Part shown: piece after piece, positions 21,244 to 33,221 of the stretch | Layout of the letters: every line of letters starts with the position of its first letter | How positions within the stretch are numbered: position 1 is the first letter of the stretch | DNA from: Glandiceps talaboti | Taxonomy: Eukaryota > Hemichordata > Enteropneusta > Spengelidae | NCBI RefSeq assembly: GCF_964340395.1 | Contig: NC_135570.1 | Span: forward strand, 1,247,501 to 1,290,000 | DNA: 42,500 bases | Direction: 5' to 3' | Made by a program: the position numbers and the translations under genes | The notes under the pieces: model-generated | Database searches by the model: none | Seen by the model: only the letters and a program-made list of their open reading frames with translations | What the model was told of the DNA's origin: nothing

Positions 21244-21498
21244 GGGCAATAGTCCTTACCGTTACGTACGTACGTACATCGACTCCGACACATTACACTC
21301 CTGGTATACTGGCTGGACGGGGCAGCGTCTTATTTTCTTGTAATCAACAAGCTATTGGAATTTGGAACGAGAATTATATAACATGGAAATCTAGGATATA
21401 CATGATATACAATGTATTTTGGGAAACAACAAAAAGCAGTCTTTCTAATCTGTAGACGATCCCAATGCACTGAATGAAGATTGTAAGGTGAAAACAAG

Positions 21499-21893
21499 AT
21501 GGTGGTGAACTCAACGAAAAGTGAAAGCTGGTCATCAAGTAATGAAGAGACTAGAATTGTAGTTTTACCAAGGGAAGTCGACGCGAACGGTCATGCCGAC
21601 CACGTTAAAGTTCACATGAATGGAGGCCCCGTCCCCAGCAAACTAGAAACTGATCGGAACGAGACATGGAAGCTGGCGGGTTGTATCATTTATTTTTTTG
21701 TGGGTATATTTTTAACGACATTCATCGAGACTTTTGTACACGATCGACTTCCGGATGCGGAAAAATATCCTCCCCTTCCCGATATTGTGTTGGATAACGT
21801 AACAAGGACAGAATGGGCTGGTTCGTTCGCTGAAATAGTTATCCTTATCTTAGGAGGTACAATGGCAGTTGTTGGGCTATTACATAAACACAG
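21499..21893 (+). CDS. Gene B exon 1 (TM1, PPLPD motif, TM2)
   Basis: 131 codons plus two bases, ending CATAAACACAG before GTAAGG (phase 2), as in gene A. The N-terminal 55 residues are Ser/Glu/Asn-rich and unlike those of gene A, while the WKLAGCIIYFF to LLHKH part aligns with it. Confidence 0.88.
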
Positions 21894-24800
21894 GTAAGGT
21901 GTCACAACAATACAAATACCCAACTCCATTTATATTGTTTACCTATCCAGAGTACAACCTACAGCAACGTTGGACTGTTCATCTGGATGTGAATTGGGGA
22001 AGCAGGAGGGGAGGGGGTTTATGTAACATAACGTAACAGCACCCTTCAATCATTTCTATGCCCATATCTATATACTTGCATGGTATCATGTACATTGTTT
22101 ACAGGTCAATTTCATATTTCCGCATTACGCTATTTATAGATGTTACCCACTGTAATATATTACACAGGAAGGGTAATGATATGAAATCTACATTTTATAG
22201 TTATCCCAAAGCCTTCTAATATTTCTTTTAACTGATGCAAGGTGAATACCTTACTTGGGTTGGGCCACCAGGTCTCCATAAACAATTCAATTCAATTCAA
22301 TTCAATTCATTAAATTTGTATTGTCCTCAGTGTAAGTTTATATTATCTGCACCTCAAAGAGATAAGCCTACAATCTACCAAAAAGAATGTACAGACTAAA
22401 ACACTGATATATAGACAAAGAAACAAACAATGAGTTAGCCCACCATTATCAATGCATCCCTTAAACTTAGTTATATAATACAACACTACATTGTCAATAT
22501 AGAATGTACAAGTTACAACAAATATTTGTGAACATTGACGGGTTCTCATATGAAATCACAGATACAACATTACCCTATTAAAAGTATTATACTGTGAACA
22601 TTAAGTCATGGGTGTACCTGTATCAATGGGAACTTTACACCGAGGTTCTATATATAAATAATATCATGAACCATACAGTTCTAACCCAATGGGAACAGTG
22701 GGAACCTTACACATTTATTGTACCTGGGTCCTGTACATTCTATGATGAGTCAGATTTGTGGATGTAGATGAAAATACAGAACAACCAGTACTTAATGTTG
22801 TTTTCTAGATCTGTTACATGTATCACATCCACATAATTGACTATGTTTATGTTTCAATCCATGTAAAAAGTATTCTCACATCCTGGCAGTTTGGTGGTGT
22901 AGGACAACATGTGATAGTGTGTGACCAAATTGATCCCACACATTATATCAATACATGTGATAGTGTGTGATCAAATTGATCCCATACATTGTATCAATAC
23001 ATGTGATAGTGTGTGATCAAATTGATCCCATACACTGTATCAATACATGTGATAGTGTGTGATCAAATTGATCCCACACATTATATCAATACATGTTATA
23101 ATGTGGGATCAATACCCACTATAGACTAGACTACAGTGGTCTTAATCTAGTGCTACCTTCGTCATTCGATACCATATTAGCATGCAGACTACATTGGTTT
23201 AAAAGATGGAGTATTCACACACTTGTTAGCAATTTTGACTTACATGAGCCAGAGACAAAACTTCCCCAACTCATGTGAGATATTCCTTCTCAGTCTATAA
23301 GTAATATGGATCCTAAATGACTAGTCTTAATAATATGTACTGTATGTGGGTAGTTCATATCTTTGCCCATACACAAAAATGTAGCCCAGAGACTTGTCTT
23401 GGTGTTAGTACATGTAATAGAAGTTCCCTACACCAAGTGAGCTTCTTGAGATCCATGTACATGTAGTAACACCAAAACAAGTCTGTAGACTACGTTGCCC
23501 AGGAACTGTACTTGATACACCACCATCATGACACATTGATTATAGTTACTACAAAAACATGTATGGGAGAAGGGTTTTACTTCCATGATGTTACAATCAT
23601 AAAGTCACCTAAAGTGTTTCCTTGGTTTGGAATTACAATGAAAAGTTATTTCAGGACTTAGAGTAAACCTATCACTGGTTCTGCTGTGTTTGAAATATTC
23701 AAAACGTTCAAAATTACCATTGGTTTTCCAGATTTTTCTCTGCTATAGTATTACTGGCAGTAGTATAATTATATTATTCCCCAATATTCTCCGTCATTCA
23801 GCTGGAAAATATGAGTCATCTATGGGTTTGTCACTACTCGTGTAGCAACTGGTAGTGAAAAGGACTCCTTAGGTCACTCGTATTTTCCATGGCTGGAGGA
23901 AGAAAAATATTGGATAATGATATCTAAATAAACTTGAAATGCCATCACAGACGTGTTATGTGCACATGTATGGTAGTAGCAATATGGGAACTTGCAAACC
24001 TGCCATGTTGAATGTTGCATCGTGTGATAATAAATACTATTGAATTGGTATTGTAAACAATACTGTTACATTGTTTATAACCACAAATAATTAATTCATA
24101 GTTACCCTGACCCTTGTGGAAGGTTTTTTTTATCGCTAGCTCCAGATTAGGTATTACGATAACCACAGATAATCCCATAGTCCTTTGCATCTGAGCATGC
24201 TCAGTCTGGATTGCAAGTTCCCTATTGCTAGAGACATTGATTGTCTAGTACCAGGTAGAAGAAACTGTTTCAAGCACCTTGAGGGGCGAGATCAATACTT
24301 CAATGTCAGATAAAAAACTAAATTCTTTTATTTTGGGGGTGGGGGTGGGGTGTTTTGACCCATTTTAGTTCTCATCCGACAAAATTGATTTTACTTTTAA
24401 TTGAATCTGTTTTGCATCCCAAAATAGAAATATTCCGGAAAAAATGTCCAATCACAAAATGTAAGAATTCTCACTCCTAGTAAATGCATGACACTGAAGA
24501 CATGTTGGGAATGAGGTCAAAATCCATGAAGTTTGCTGTGTGCATGAGCACACCTCACTCTTTGAAATTTGTTTTCATTGTGTCTGTGATTGGACGATGG
24601 ACGGTTAGGGACAATGTGTAACTTTGGTAAGTCATTTGACCAGTCCCTGTGTACATGTATGTTCTCATCACACATTGTACAAAAATCCATCAAACGATTT
24701 TGAAAGACTAACAAACAAGATCTGGAAGATCAATATGAAAAAACAACAGGGTAATGGCGTCCATAAAAGTACTGTTTTGAGGCAGTCCATAAAAGTATTT

Positions 24801-27682
24801 TTTGAGGCCATCCATGAGAATGAGATGTTAACAGAATGTTCAACTTGTTCAAATACTGGTTTCTACTGTTGTTGTTATTGCTGTTAGCCCTTTACAAAGA
24901 GACAATAAAGTGTTAATAAAAGAGTAATTTTCTCAATACACTGGCCTTGTATTCATAGTATATACTACTACATACTGATTTGATATTGATTATGCTGGCT
25001 GAAACAATTATCAATTTTGGCCACTTTATTTGGGGGGGGGGGGGGGGGGGTCTGAGGTCTAACTAAAAGAATTTAGTTTTTTATCCTACATTAAACTATT
25101 GATTCCACCCCTAAACACCAAGCATATGAACACAGTTTCTCTTCTAAAACTATTAGTGACTGGAACTCACGAAATCATGATATGAAAACCAGTCAAGACA
25201 CTGATGCTTTCAAGGCTAAACTTCCTAAACATTCATTACTACATTTTTGTAGGTTTTGTGTGCATACATGTACCCCCCCCCCCCTCCCCCCTCCCCCAGC
25301 TGTGATATCCGAGTCGAGTTTAGCTTGTACATGTATTATACAGATGCAGAAATGTCATGTAGTAGACAGGTAAGAAAAGGTTGTGGAAATTCTGTGTCAC
25401 AATTTACATGGCTTATGTTACATGTTGGTGGAAAACCTTGTAAAGTATAAGGGAACTCAAATTTACTTTACCTAGACTGAAACCTTCATGTAGGCTTAAG
25501 ACAAGAATTGTCAACTAAAAACCCTATGTATGAAAAGAAAAACTGTGGATGTTGATGGATAGGTTCATTATTGTGAATAACCTTCAAGCCTGAATATCTA
25601 TAGCATGACCAGTCTAGGATCATTAAGCTGCCAAGGACACACATATACATATACCAAGGCTTATTCCATATGATCACAACTTGAATATAATACAAAATTA
25701 AATTTTCAATTTCTGGACTGAAACATATGATGTAATGACTACAGTGAAATCATCAGTCTTAATTTCCATACGGAACAGTGAATTTAATTGATCGTATTAT
25801 GATATGGAGCAGTGTTCACATGATTACTGCATCAACCATTGTATTCTAAGGTCAAATTGAAAAAAATGTGTACAATTTTCTTAGTTGTTTTAGTAGGTAT
25901 GTTTCCATGAAAGAGAAGCGTAATAATCTTCATATGTGGAGAATCAAATGTGCATCTGTTAATTTTGGTGAATTCATAATCTGTAGATAAATACTCGGTA
26001 TCACATGACTTTTCCTGTCAGCCATGCATTCATTGCCCGGGCTTGTCTTTGTGTCTGTATTTCAATGATACATACTGTATTTCAACACACAATACCGGTA
26101 CATTGTACACATACATTTGTATGTCTGTTGATCTCATACAATATTATAATCACTGTATAATTAAAAATAGTGTAATCTCAGATTTATGGTTAAGCATAGA
26201 TGATAAGTAATAAACACCTATGCATGTATATATTTAGTTGTAGTAAAGTAGAGTTTATTGTTGATGTGTAGTTCACACATGCCATGGGGGAAAGGGAACT
26301 CTATATAATCACATGTAAATAGGACAAAGACATAATATGGTCGTTGTGTTGGAAAAGCTACATGTATGGTAAAATCACTATTACTGGCTCTTTTGTTGTC
26401 TGTTGCACAGCATGTGTGATACATGTATGCACCAATACACACACATCATAGCATGAATATTATCTGACTAAATTCAGGAACAATATTGTAAAATAATAAA
26501 CTTATACATGTATGATAATGATACTAATGCCCATGCAGAGTCAATATACATGTATTGAAAAATGATTAAGGATAGTTTGATAAAAATAACAGCAGTTGTG
26601 AATAATTTAGGGGAACTACTATTACAGAACCAATGATATAAAATATGTGTGATTGTGAATGACCAGGAAGTAGATACTCTACATGTATGATGTACAGTAC
26701 ATGTATGTTTGGTTGAACTAGAACAGTTTATTATAATGCTATGGTAGTAGCAGTAGTAGCAGCAGTAGTAGCAGCAGTAGTAGCAGCAGTAGTAGTAGTA
26801 GTAGTAAAAATTATTTAAGAACATGGTAGCAGGAAACAACAAAAGCTGATTTCCACCTGGGTCCTGTTATACAATATGGTATACAATGGTACACAATAAA
26901 ATGGTGAATCACTAGATTAATCAGCAGTTCAGTCTTTGACAGTATCTTTGTCCGTGGTTTGGAAAACCTGCTAACACTTAACAGAAGGTAACATTGGCAT
27001 ACATGTAATATAAGTAACCAATACAGTGTATCATAATTTTATTACTGCTACTGCTAGGAAACCCTTGTAAAATGCCTGAGGAATCTAGAAAGATTTTACC
27101 TTCTTTTACTTGCTACTTATAACAAAAACACTTTGAAAAATGAAACAATTGGAAATCAAATTCAAAGTCAAATAGTACCAGCCTAGTCTCTGGGCAATTA
27201 CAGATCCTACACTCCAACTTAGAATACACATTCAACATTATCATGTAATTGGGCTAGATTATCACTAAGGGGTGACCTTTGAATACAATTATCCTTGGAC
27301 TTAGGAGTCAGATCATTGGAATTATCATTGGCCTAAGGAGTCATATCAATGGAATTATCATTGGCCTAAGGAGTCAGATCAATAGTTCAATGCAGGATAA
27401 AATACTAAATTCTTCTGTCTTTTTAAAAAAAAAAAATTGTGCTGGGAATTGCTCCCAGTGATTTTTCTGTTAGGCAGAAATTATACACACAAACACCCAC
27501 TGAATGCGACATAGATCCATTCAGGTTTGGGACTATGTGACAGGACTATGTTGCACACTCCATATCACATTGCTGTGGAACTGTCAAGGCTTTTCCCAGC
27601 AAACATAGTACCAGTACTACCTGCAGGTGCTACATGAGTACTAATCGTCGCCGATTTTTTGAGTCATTAATCCAGGACCCCC

Positions 27683-27736
<54 letters not shown>

Positions 27737-30700
27737 ATTAGTTAATTAGTTCAGACATCACAGTAAGTTTCAAATCAGTTTGTAGTAGTATGTAGACTTA
27801 ATGTTGTACTTTGAATATAAAGCCAGTATGTACATGTCATCAAATATTAAGACTCTTTTAAGTTTTAGTGACTCTGTAATTAATGTGTTTTAATGCCATC
27901 TATTTAAGTATCGAAAATTCTTCCATTTCTCGGTGTAACAACAATTTAGAAATATTTGCAATTAGGGGACGGGTACAAAATTAATTAATATGCCTATCTT
28001 TGCATGGTACCCCATATCCATTTGTACACATTGAAACTAATATACTATACATTTGTACATCCACGTTTGTACCTGTACCTGTACATATACATATAATACA
28101 TATATTTTGTGTACACATGTATGTATGTACAATACAAAGAATACAGCACATTGCCTGACAAATCAGTCATTGATCAATCAATATGTATATTAATCAAACC
28201 CTAACCTAGTCTGTAAGGTATGTCGTGACGGGGTGCCCACACACATCGGTCAACCCGTCTCAAAAAATGGCAGAGTGACACAACATATCTTACAGTCTAA
28301 CCCTAACCCTTCCACACTGGGCAGTGATCTCCTCAGGGTTTTTTATGACTGGAGATAAATTTTCATAAGTACCAAAATCAAAGTACATCATGTATTAACA
28401 AACAAGAAGTAAACATGGTACCAGACACATACACTACAGAATTGTGTTTGTTTTGCCTACATGGAACTTTTGGGATTCCTTTCAGATAAATATAAATAAA
28501 CATGTATTATAATCTTGTACAATATTTATAGTCTAGTATAAATACACGTTTTCTACTGTACAATGGTTTATTTCTCCATAGTAAGGTGGATTAGGTCAAA
28601 GATCAAGGGTCAAAGTATGTACATGTATACCACACACAAGCCAAGTTGAACTTGCTGGAACAAAAGTATGAGATTTATCCTGTGGGTCATCCTGTGTCAC
28701 ACTAATGTATGTCATTGATTGTGCTCAAAATATAAGTCAAACTGCTCAAAGTCATCATTACTCTTCCCACAATTTCATGAATTATGTTTACAAGTGGAAG
28801 TATAACTACATTATTCCCCGTTATTTGTCTTCACTCAACTGGGAAATACATGTACCTGTGAACAGTGACCTAAGGGGTCTTGTCACTTTAAGTCTCCAAC
28901 TCAAAGTGACAAGACCCCTTAGGTCACTCATGCTCAAAGAAATATACAGAGGAATAATATCTTATATATTGCAATGCCAATTGAGGTTTCGATTTACTAA
29001 GATAGACACGTACTAAAACTATCAGATATGTAAGTTATCAAATGGACATTGGTTTTATTATGAACACAATAGGATAGCGTTTCTGATGACTTCCATTGCA
29101 GTGTACAATTTTGGGACATCTGTTCAAAGTGCCTAGTTTCGGTGTCTAGGATTTTTACATTGTTTATGTTCAATGGAATGTCCTGGGCACTTAAACCATC
29201 ATTGAACAGAGAAGAAGGGCGATATAACTTCCAGACACCTATGACCCCTAAATATTAGGCTCATCTTTGAATAGTGGGTCAATCTGTTGACAAAGACTGA
29301 AGTGTGCAGTCGAAAATTTCAGGTAAAATTTTTTGGAACAAAAGTTAAATTAATACATGTACTTTAGTTTACCAACACATGAATTTCCATTTGAAGTTGT
29401 AGTTTGTGTCTGTCTTATTAAGTTGAAACCTGAATTTCTTCAGCTCAGTCTCTGTAGTATATATATATATTAGATAACAATGTAATTTCTATTGTTATTT
29501 TGTCATTCTGCAGACTCATAGTAATAAGACGATTCCTATGTCTGACCACCACTCTGTTTTTAATCAGAGATGTAACTATATCAGTAACTTCACTGCCAGA
29601 ATGTGGTCAAGGTATACCCTGTTCACATGAGGTAAGTCTCTTCATCTCTTATGCATGTTTTTAGTAACTTCAGTAACAGGAGGAGGAACTTACATGTAGG
29701 TAAAACTGGCAGAGTTTCCCTTGTTACATGTATTGTACCATTCTTTGGTAGGGAATCTCAGTAACATAACTGTGAAACTGTGGTAGATTTTATCTAAATG
29801 TAAATGTATGTAAATGTAAATGTATGTAAATGTAAATGTATGGTAGATATTACCTACACGGTACCTACCAGTGGGTAGATATTACCTACACGGTACCTAC
29901 ATGTACCAGTGGGTAGATATTACCTACACGGTACCTACCAGTGAGTAGATATTACCTACACGGTACCTACATGTACCAGTGGGTAGATATTACCTACACG
30001 GTACCTACCAGTGGGTGGATATTACCTACATGGTACCTACCAGTAGGTAGATATTACCTACACGGTAACTACCAGTGGGTAGATATTACCTACACGGTAC
30101 CTACCAGTGGGTAGATGTTACCTACACGGTACCTACCAGTGGGTGGATATTACCTACATGGTACCTACCAGTAGGTAGATATTACCTACACGGTAACTAC
30201 CAGTGGGTAGATATTACCTACACGGTACCTACCAGTGGGTAGATATTACCTACACGGTACCTACATGTACCAGTGGGTAGATATTACCTACACGGTACCT
30301 ACCAGTGGGTGGATATTACCTACATGGTACCTACCAGTAGGTAGATATTACCTACACGGTAACTACCAGTGGGTAGATATTACCTACACGGTACCTACCA
30401 GTGGGTAGATATTACCTACATGGTACCTACCAGTGGGTAGATATTACCTACACAGTACCTACCAGTGGGTAGATATTCATCTTGGACAAGTAAACATTGT
30501 AAGCATGCAACTTTGTTTATGAGTGAGAATTAAAATTTAACCAATTCACACAACATCATTTTATAAGGAGAGCTCTTTCAGTCTTGTCTATGCTACTATA
30601 GATGATGCTCTTTACTGTGATTGGCTCACAAACTGGCTCTTTATTGTGACTGGCTCACAAACTGGTGCTTTAACATGATTGGCTCAAAAACTGGCTGTTT

Positions 30701-32656
30701 ATTTGGCATTAAAAATTCAGATTAGAATCTTGAGTTCATAAAAAGAAATCATCTCCAACTGACCAGTAAAAAATGTTCTCAATGACTAACTCTAATGGAA
30801 TGTACATGTGGTTGACTTTAGTGCTGAAATTACATGTACATGTATGCTTGTGTTTTCACACAAGTCAGACATCAAGCATCAGTTTCAAACTGCCAAACCA
30901 GTACCATAATATTAACATTAAACATGTTTTCCTTTGTTACAGGCCAGTCCCACAGTATGGAACAGAGTAAAGACATCATTTCTAACTGTTGTTAAGTTAG
31001 GTTTGACGTCAGCAGGTGGCAGGTTATGTGGTGCATACATCTACAGTGGTCATGCCATGATAATGACTAACCTATCATTCTTTATAACTGAGTGTAAGTT
31101 GAACTTTATTCAAAAACTATCTATCATTGATTTCAAACACATCTTAGAGTGGCCATATGGATGAGGATTGGGTGTTTATTTTGGATTTTTAATTTATAAT
31201 TTTGATCATGGCTTACTACTTGAAATATTAATGTGAAACAACGTTGAGCAAATCTTTGGTTGTAACTCAATACATTGCAAAAAGCTAAAAAGTGTGTAAA
31301 ATGTTTGTTGTGGTATGTACATGTACAGTAACAAATATTTGACATATTTATTAAGCATACAGTGGACACATTGCTTCCTCCAAACTACGTAAATTATTAT
31401 TTTGTTGTGTATATTATACACATTTTTGCGTAACCGCTAACACTGAGTTGATTTTGATTTGGTTATAAAAGGGACTTAATCTTCAAGACTAAAAGTGCAA
31501 TCTGAATGTTTCAATTCCCTCTAATGGATATACCATACATGTATGCATGTTCTTGTCTCTGATGAGCTTTGGAAACCCAAGTAAAGATGGTATTGGTAGG
31601 GGTGTAAACCCAGCAAACATGTCATGCAACTAGTTACATATATCATATTGATTGCTAGACTGTAAGATACGTCGTGACATTCCGCCCTCACCGGCCTCCT
31701 CTCACCCTCTGGGAGGGGTCAGCCAATGTGTAAGGGTACCCCATCACGGCGTATCTTACAGACTAATCAACTATTGGAATGTTCATACAACTAGCAGGGA
31801 GAAATGAGATGGATTAACAGGATACTGATTGACCCCCTCAAAATATTCAAGACTAGAATCCACACATGATGTAGCCTTAAATTTGAACATTACAGTCTCA
31901 GACATAACTTAGCAGTATTTGCTTTAATTTGGACCATTGACAATGTGATATGTGATATAGCCAACAATCAGTTACATTTGATATATGAACAATAATTAAA
32001 TAGTTTGTTTGGATTCCAATATTTATCAAGTAATTAACATTAAACAATATATTAAACATATTCCCATTTCCTTAATTTGCATATAAACAATGAACACTAA
32101 TTAAAATACTTTGTTTGTTTTTCAATTCACTTGATTATCGAAACTTTCATATCTTATGTTGTAAAATCAGAAACAGAAATATTAGTAATATACATGTATG
32201 TATTCATGAATGTGGATGTGATAAAATAATTTATAACATGCCAGACTCCAGAAGCATAGTACTGTTCAATGGCACCACAATTATGAGGGTCAATCCACAT
32301 AAAATGCTTTTTTGAACACAAGTTTCTTAAGTTTGTTCTTGAAAGTGTTCATATTTGATGATTGTCATATATCTAATGGTAAGGAATTCCCTAGTCTAGC
32401 CACAATACATGGTTCCCGTATGTCTTGGTCTTGAATTGGAAGTCGGAGACTCTTGTTACAATGTAGCTAAACGAAGGGAATGTGTTGGTATGTAACTTTG
32501 CAGAAGGTCATGGATGTAGGCTGGAGCTTTATGAGGGAACAGTTACTTTTTTTAATGAATCAAGTATTTGGTATTTTGCTATACTTCCTCATTTTTACAT
32601 AGTTTAGCACTTCATCGTAAATAGGGGAAATATGAATAAATGTCACATTTGAAAAT

Positions 32657-32712
<56 letters not shown>

Positions 32713-33221
32713 GGTGGTGGTGGTGGTGGTGGTGATGAAGATGATGATTATTGATAGTGGTGGTGGTAGTAGAGGTGATGTTGTTGATGATGGTGGTGGT
32801 TTTGGTGATCAATCTATTTGAACAAGTGTGAATACATGTGAAGATCAGATGATGAATACTTTGTTATCAAATAATACTAATATCTTAGTCTATTTTTGTT
32901 TTGTTTACAGACACACCAAAGAATGCAAAATTGTGTGTACTGCGTGCAGTGATGTGGACACTTGCTATTCTGGGTATGATTTGCATTCTCCTAGCACATA
33001 GTCATTACACGGTAGATGTAGTTCTAGGCTTCTACGTCACTTACAGTGTATTTACAAATTACCATGCCTTTGCCAGCAGTCCGGCTTTAAGAAGACGATT
33101 TTATTGGACCAGGGTTCTATTTCCAATGCTGTTCTTCTTAGAGTCAGACTTTAGTGGATATCTTCCGAATGAGTTTGATTGGCCGTTTAAAAGGCGCAAC
33201 CGTGTTATACAACATACGTAA
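21499..33221 (+). CDS. Gene B: sphingomyelin synthase-related protein, 324 aa, four exons
   Basis: Exons 21499-21893, 29514-29631, 30943-31093 and 32911-33221 join in frame (975 nt with stop). It is the closer of the two to the family consensus: PPLPD at 91-95; RR137-138, then R150-x6-T157; CGAYIYSGHA at 200-209; ILLAHSHYTVDV at 247-258; and a C-terminal GYLPNEFDWPF at 304-314. H208, H253 and D257 match the catalytic triad. Probable membrane segments: about 58-79, 110-128, 139-159, 203-220, 232-251 and 258-275. The polar 55-residue N-terminus has no SAM domain. Odd points: the Asp of CGD is Ala (A202), the Thr after the active His is Ala (A209), and the His-to-His spacing is 45 rather than 43. 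The start ATG has a strong context (A at -3, G at +4). Role inferred: head-group transfer to ceramide or a similar acceptor; the substrate is uncertain. Confidence 0.88.
21894..22900. other. Start of gene B intron 1, no further gene
   Basis: The first part of a 7,620-bp intron. It holds a short (AATTC)n at 22285-22308 but no frame or exon that I can support. Confidence 0.5.
22909..23110 (+). repeat. 46-bp minisatellite, 4.4 copies, near-palindromic unit
   Basis: Units start CATGTGATAGTGTGTGATCA at about 22909, 22953, 22999 and 23046. Each holds GATCAAATTGATC, a 13-bp palindrome with one central base, flanked by GTGTGT and CCCACAC. Confidence 0.92.
23773..23918. mobile_element. Small foldback element, family 1, copy 1 (146 bp)
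   Basis: The left end ATTATTCCCCAATATT and CAGCTGGAAAATATGAGT are matched on the minus strand by ATTATCCAATATT and CAGCCATGGAAAATACGAGT, followed by GACCTAAGGAGTCC. There is no coding capacity. The structure and end sequence match 28810-28958. It lies in gene B intron 1. Confidence 0.75.
25032..25050. repeat. G homopolymer, 19 bp
   Basis: A pure run of G, and therefore prone to sequencing and length error. Confidence 0.95.
25109..25370 (+). mobile_element. 3' end of an L2/CR1-like LINE
   Basis: One frame reads HQAYEHSFSSKTISDWN, then DAFKAKLPKH. This is the usual C-terminus of L2/CR1-type reverse-transcriptase proteins (a Phe/Tyr-x-S-x-x-T-I-x-x-W-N motif, then F-K-x-x-L). A C-rich run (25270-25298), GCTGTGATATCC and TATACAGATGCAGAAATG follow, resembling the 3' tails of such elements. 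The 5' part is missing. It sits in sense orientation in gene B intron 1. Confidence 0.65.
26739..26806. repeat. (GTA/GCA)n trinucleotide repeat
   Basis: Alternating GTA and GCA units on the plus strand inside gene B intron 1. Confidence 0.95.
27296..27393 (+). repeat. 33-bp minisatellite, 3 copies
   Basis: The unit GGAGTCAGATCATTGGAATT plus ATCATTGGCCTAA is repeated three times with few changes. Confidence 0.88.
27678..27730. repeat. C26-A27 homopolymer junction
   Basis: A run of 26 C is followed directly by 27 A. The complementary strand is T27-G26. Structural behaviour (G4, i-motif, triplex) is possible but not shown. Confidence 0.95.
28207..28299. mobile_element. Small TA-flanked inverted-repeat element, family 2, copy 1 (93 bp)
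   Basis: It is bounded by TA on both sides. The left end is GTCTGTAAGGTATGTCGTGA, and the right end read inverted is GACTGTAAGATATGTTGTGT. There is no coding content. Family ends match those at 31656-31765. Confidence 0.7.
28810..28958. mobile_element. Small foldback element, family 1, copy 2 (149 bp)
   Basis: The ends are ATTATTCCCCGTTATTT and, inverted, ATTATTCCTCTGTATATTT. Near the centre is a perfect 26-bp inverted repeat (28864-28889 and 28903-28928) with a 13-base loop. Its inner motif GACCTAAGG is shared with copy 1. Confidence 0.8.
29514..29631 (+). CDS. Gene B exon 2 (RR-x8-F-x2-R-x6-T)
   Basis: The acceptor TTCTGCAG ends at 29513 and the donor GTAAGT starts at 29632. It is 118 nt with the same phases (2 in, 0 out) as gene A exon 2. 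VIRRFLCLTTTLFLIRDVTI matches the D2 segment, with Phe147 in place of the usual Tyr. Confidence 0.9.
29798..30472 (+). repeat. 32-bp intronic minisatellite, about 19 units
   Basis: After short TAAATGTAAATGTATG repeats, units of GGTAGATATTACCTACACGG plus TACCTACCAGTG run to 30472. Some units are lengthened to about 41 bp by CATGTAC. Blocks of several units recur in the same order (for example the TGGATATTACCTACATGG variant then AGTAGGTAGATATT), showing higher-order duplication. It lies in gene B intron 2. Confidence 0.95.
30604..30700 (+). repeat. About 36-bp tandem repeat, 3 copies
   Basis: CTCTTTA(C/T)TGTGA(T/C)TGGCTC and ACAAACTGG recur three times with small changes, ending about 240 bp before exon 3. 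Confidence 0.8.
30943..31093 (+). CDS. Gene B exon 3 (first catalytic His)
   Basis: Acceptor CCTTTGTTACAG ends at 30942 and donor GTAAGT starts at 31094. It is 151 nt, identical in length and phase to gene A exon 3. It encodes CGAYIYSGHA with H208. Confidence 0.92.
31656..31765. mobile_element. Small TA-flanked inverted-repeat element, family 2, copy 2 (110 bp)
   Basis: TA borders both ends. The left end is GACTGTAAGATACGTCGTGA, and the right end read inverted is GTCTGTAAGATACGCCGTGA followed by TGGGGTACCC. A TA target and short TIRs suit a Tc1/mariner- or PIF-like mobilised MITE. It lies in gene B intron 3. Confidence 0.75.
32657..32810. repeat. (GAT)n and (GGT)n trinucleotide repeats
   Basis: About 40 bases of GAT change to about 36 of GGT, then to mixed units, shortly before gene B exon 4. 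The poly-His frame on the minus strand is not a gene. Confidence 0.97.
32911..33221 (+). CDS. Gene B exon 4 (second His and Asp, C-terminal WPF)
   Basis: Acceptor TTTTGTTTACAG ends at 32910, and the split codon gives Tyr222. Bases 32911-33221 encode ILLAHSHYTVDV (H253, D257), the conserved YH of the last membrane segment (272-273) and the WPF tail, then TAA. Confidence 0.93.

Noticed and set aside
21150-21455. 101-codon frame upstream of gene B
   Set aside because: Lies in the probable promoter/5' region and has no motif; a 5' UTR uORF is possible but unsupported.
28705-29016. 103-codon frame
   Set aside because: Covers the foldback element with its perfect hairpin; not a gene.
32612-32812. 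Poly-His frame on the minus strand
   Set aside because: GAT/GGT trinucleotide repeat within gene B intron 3.
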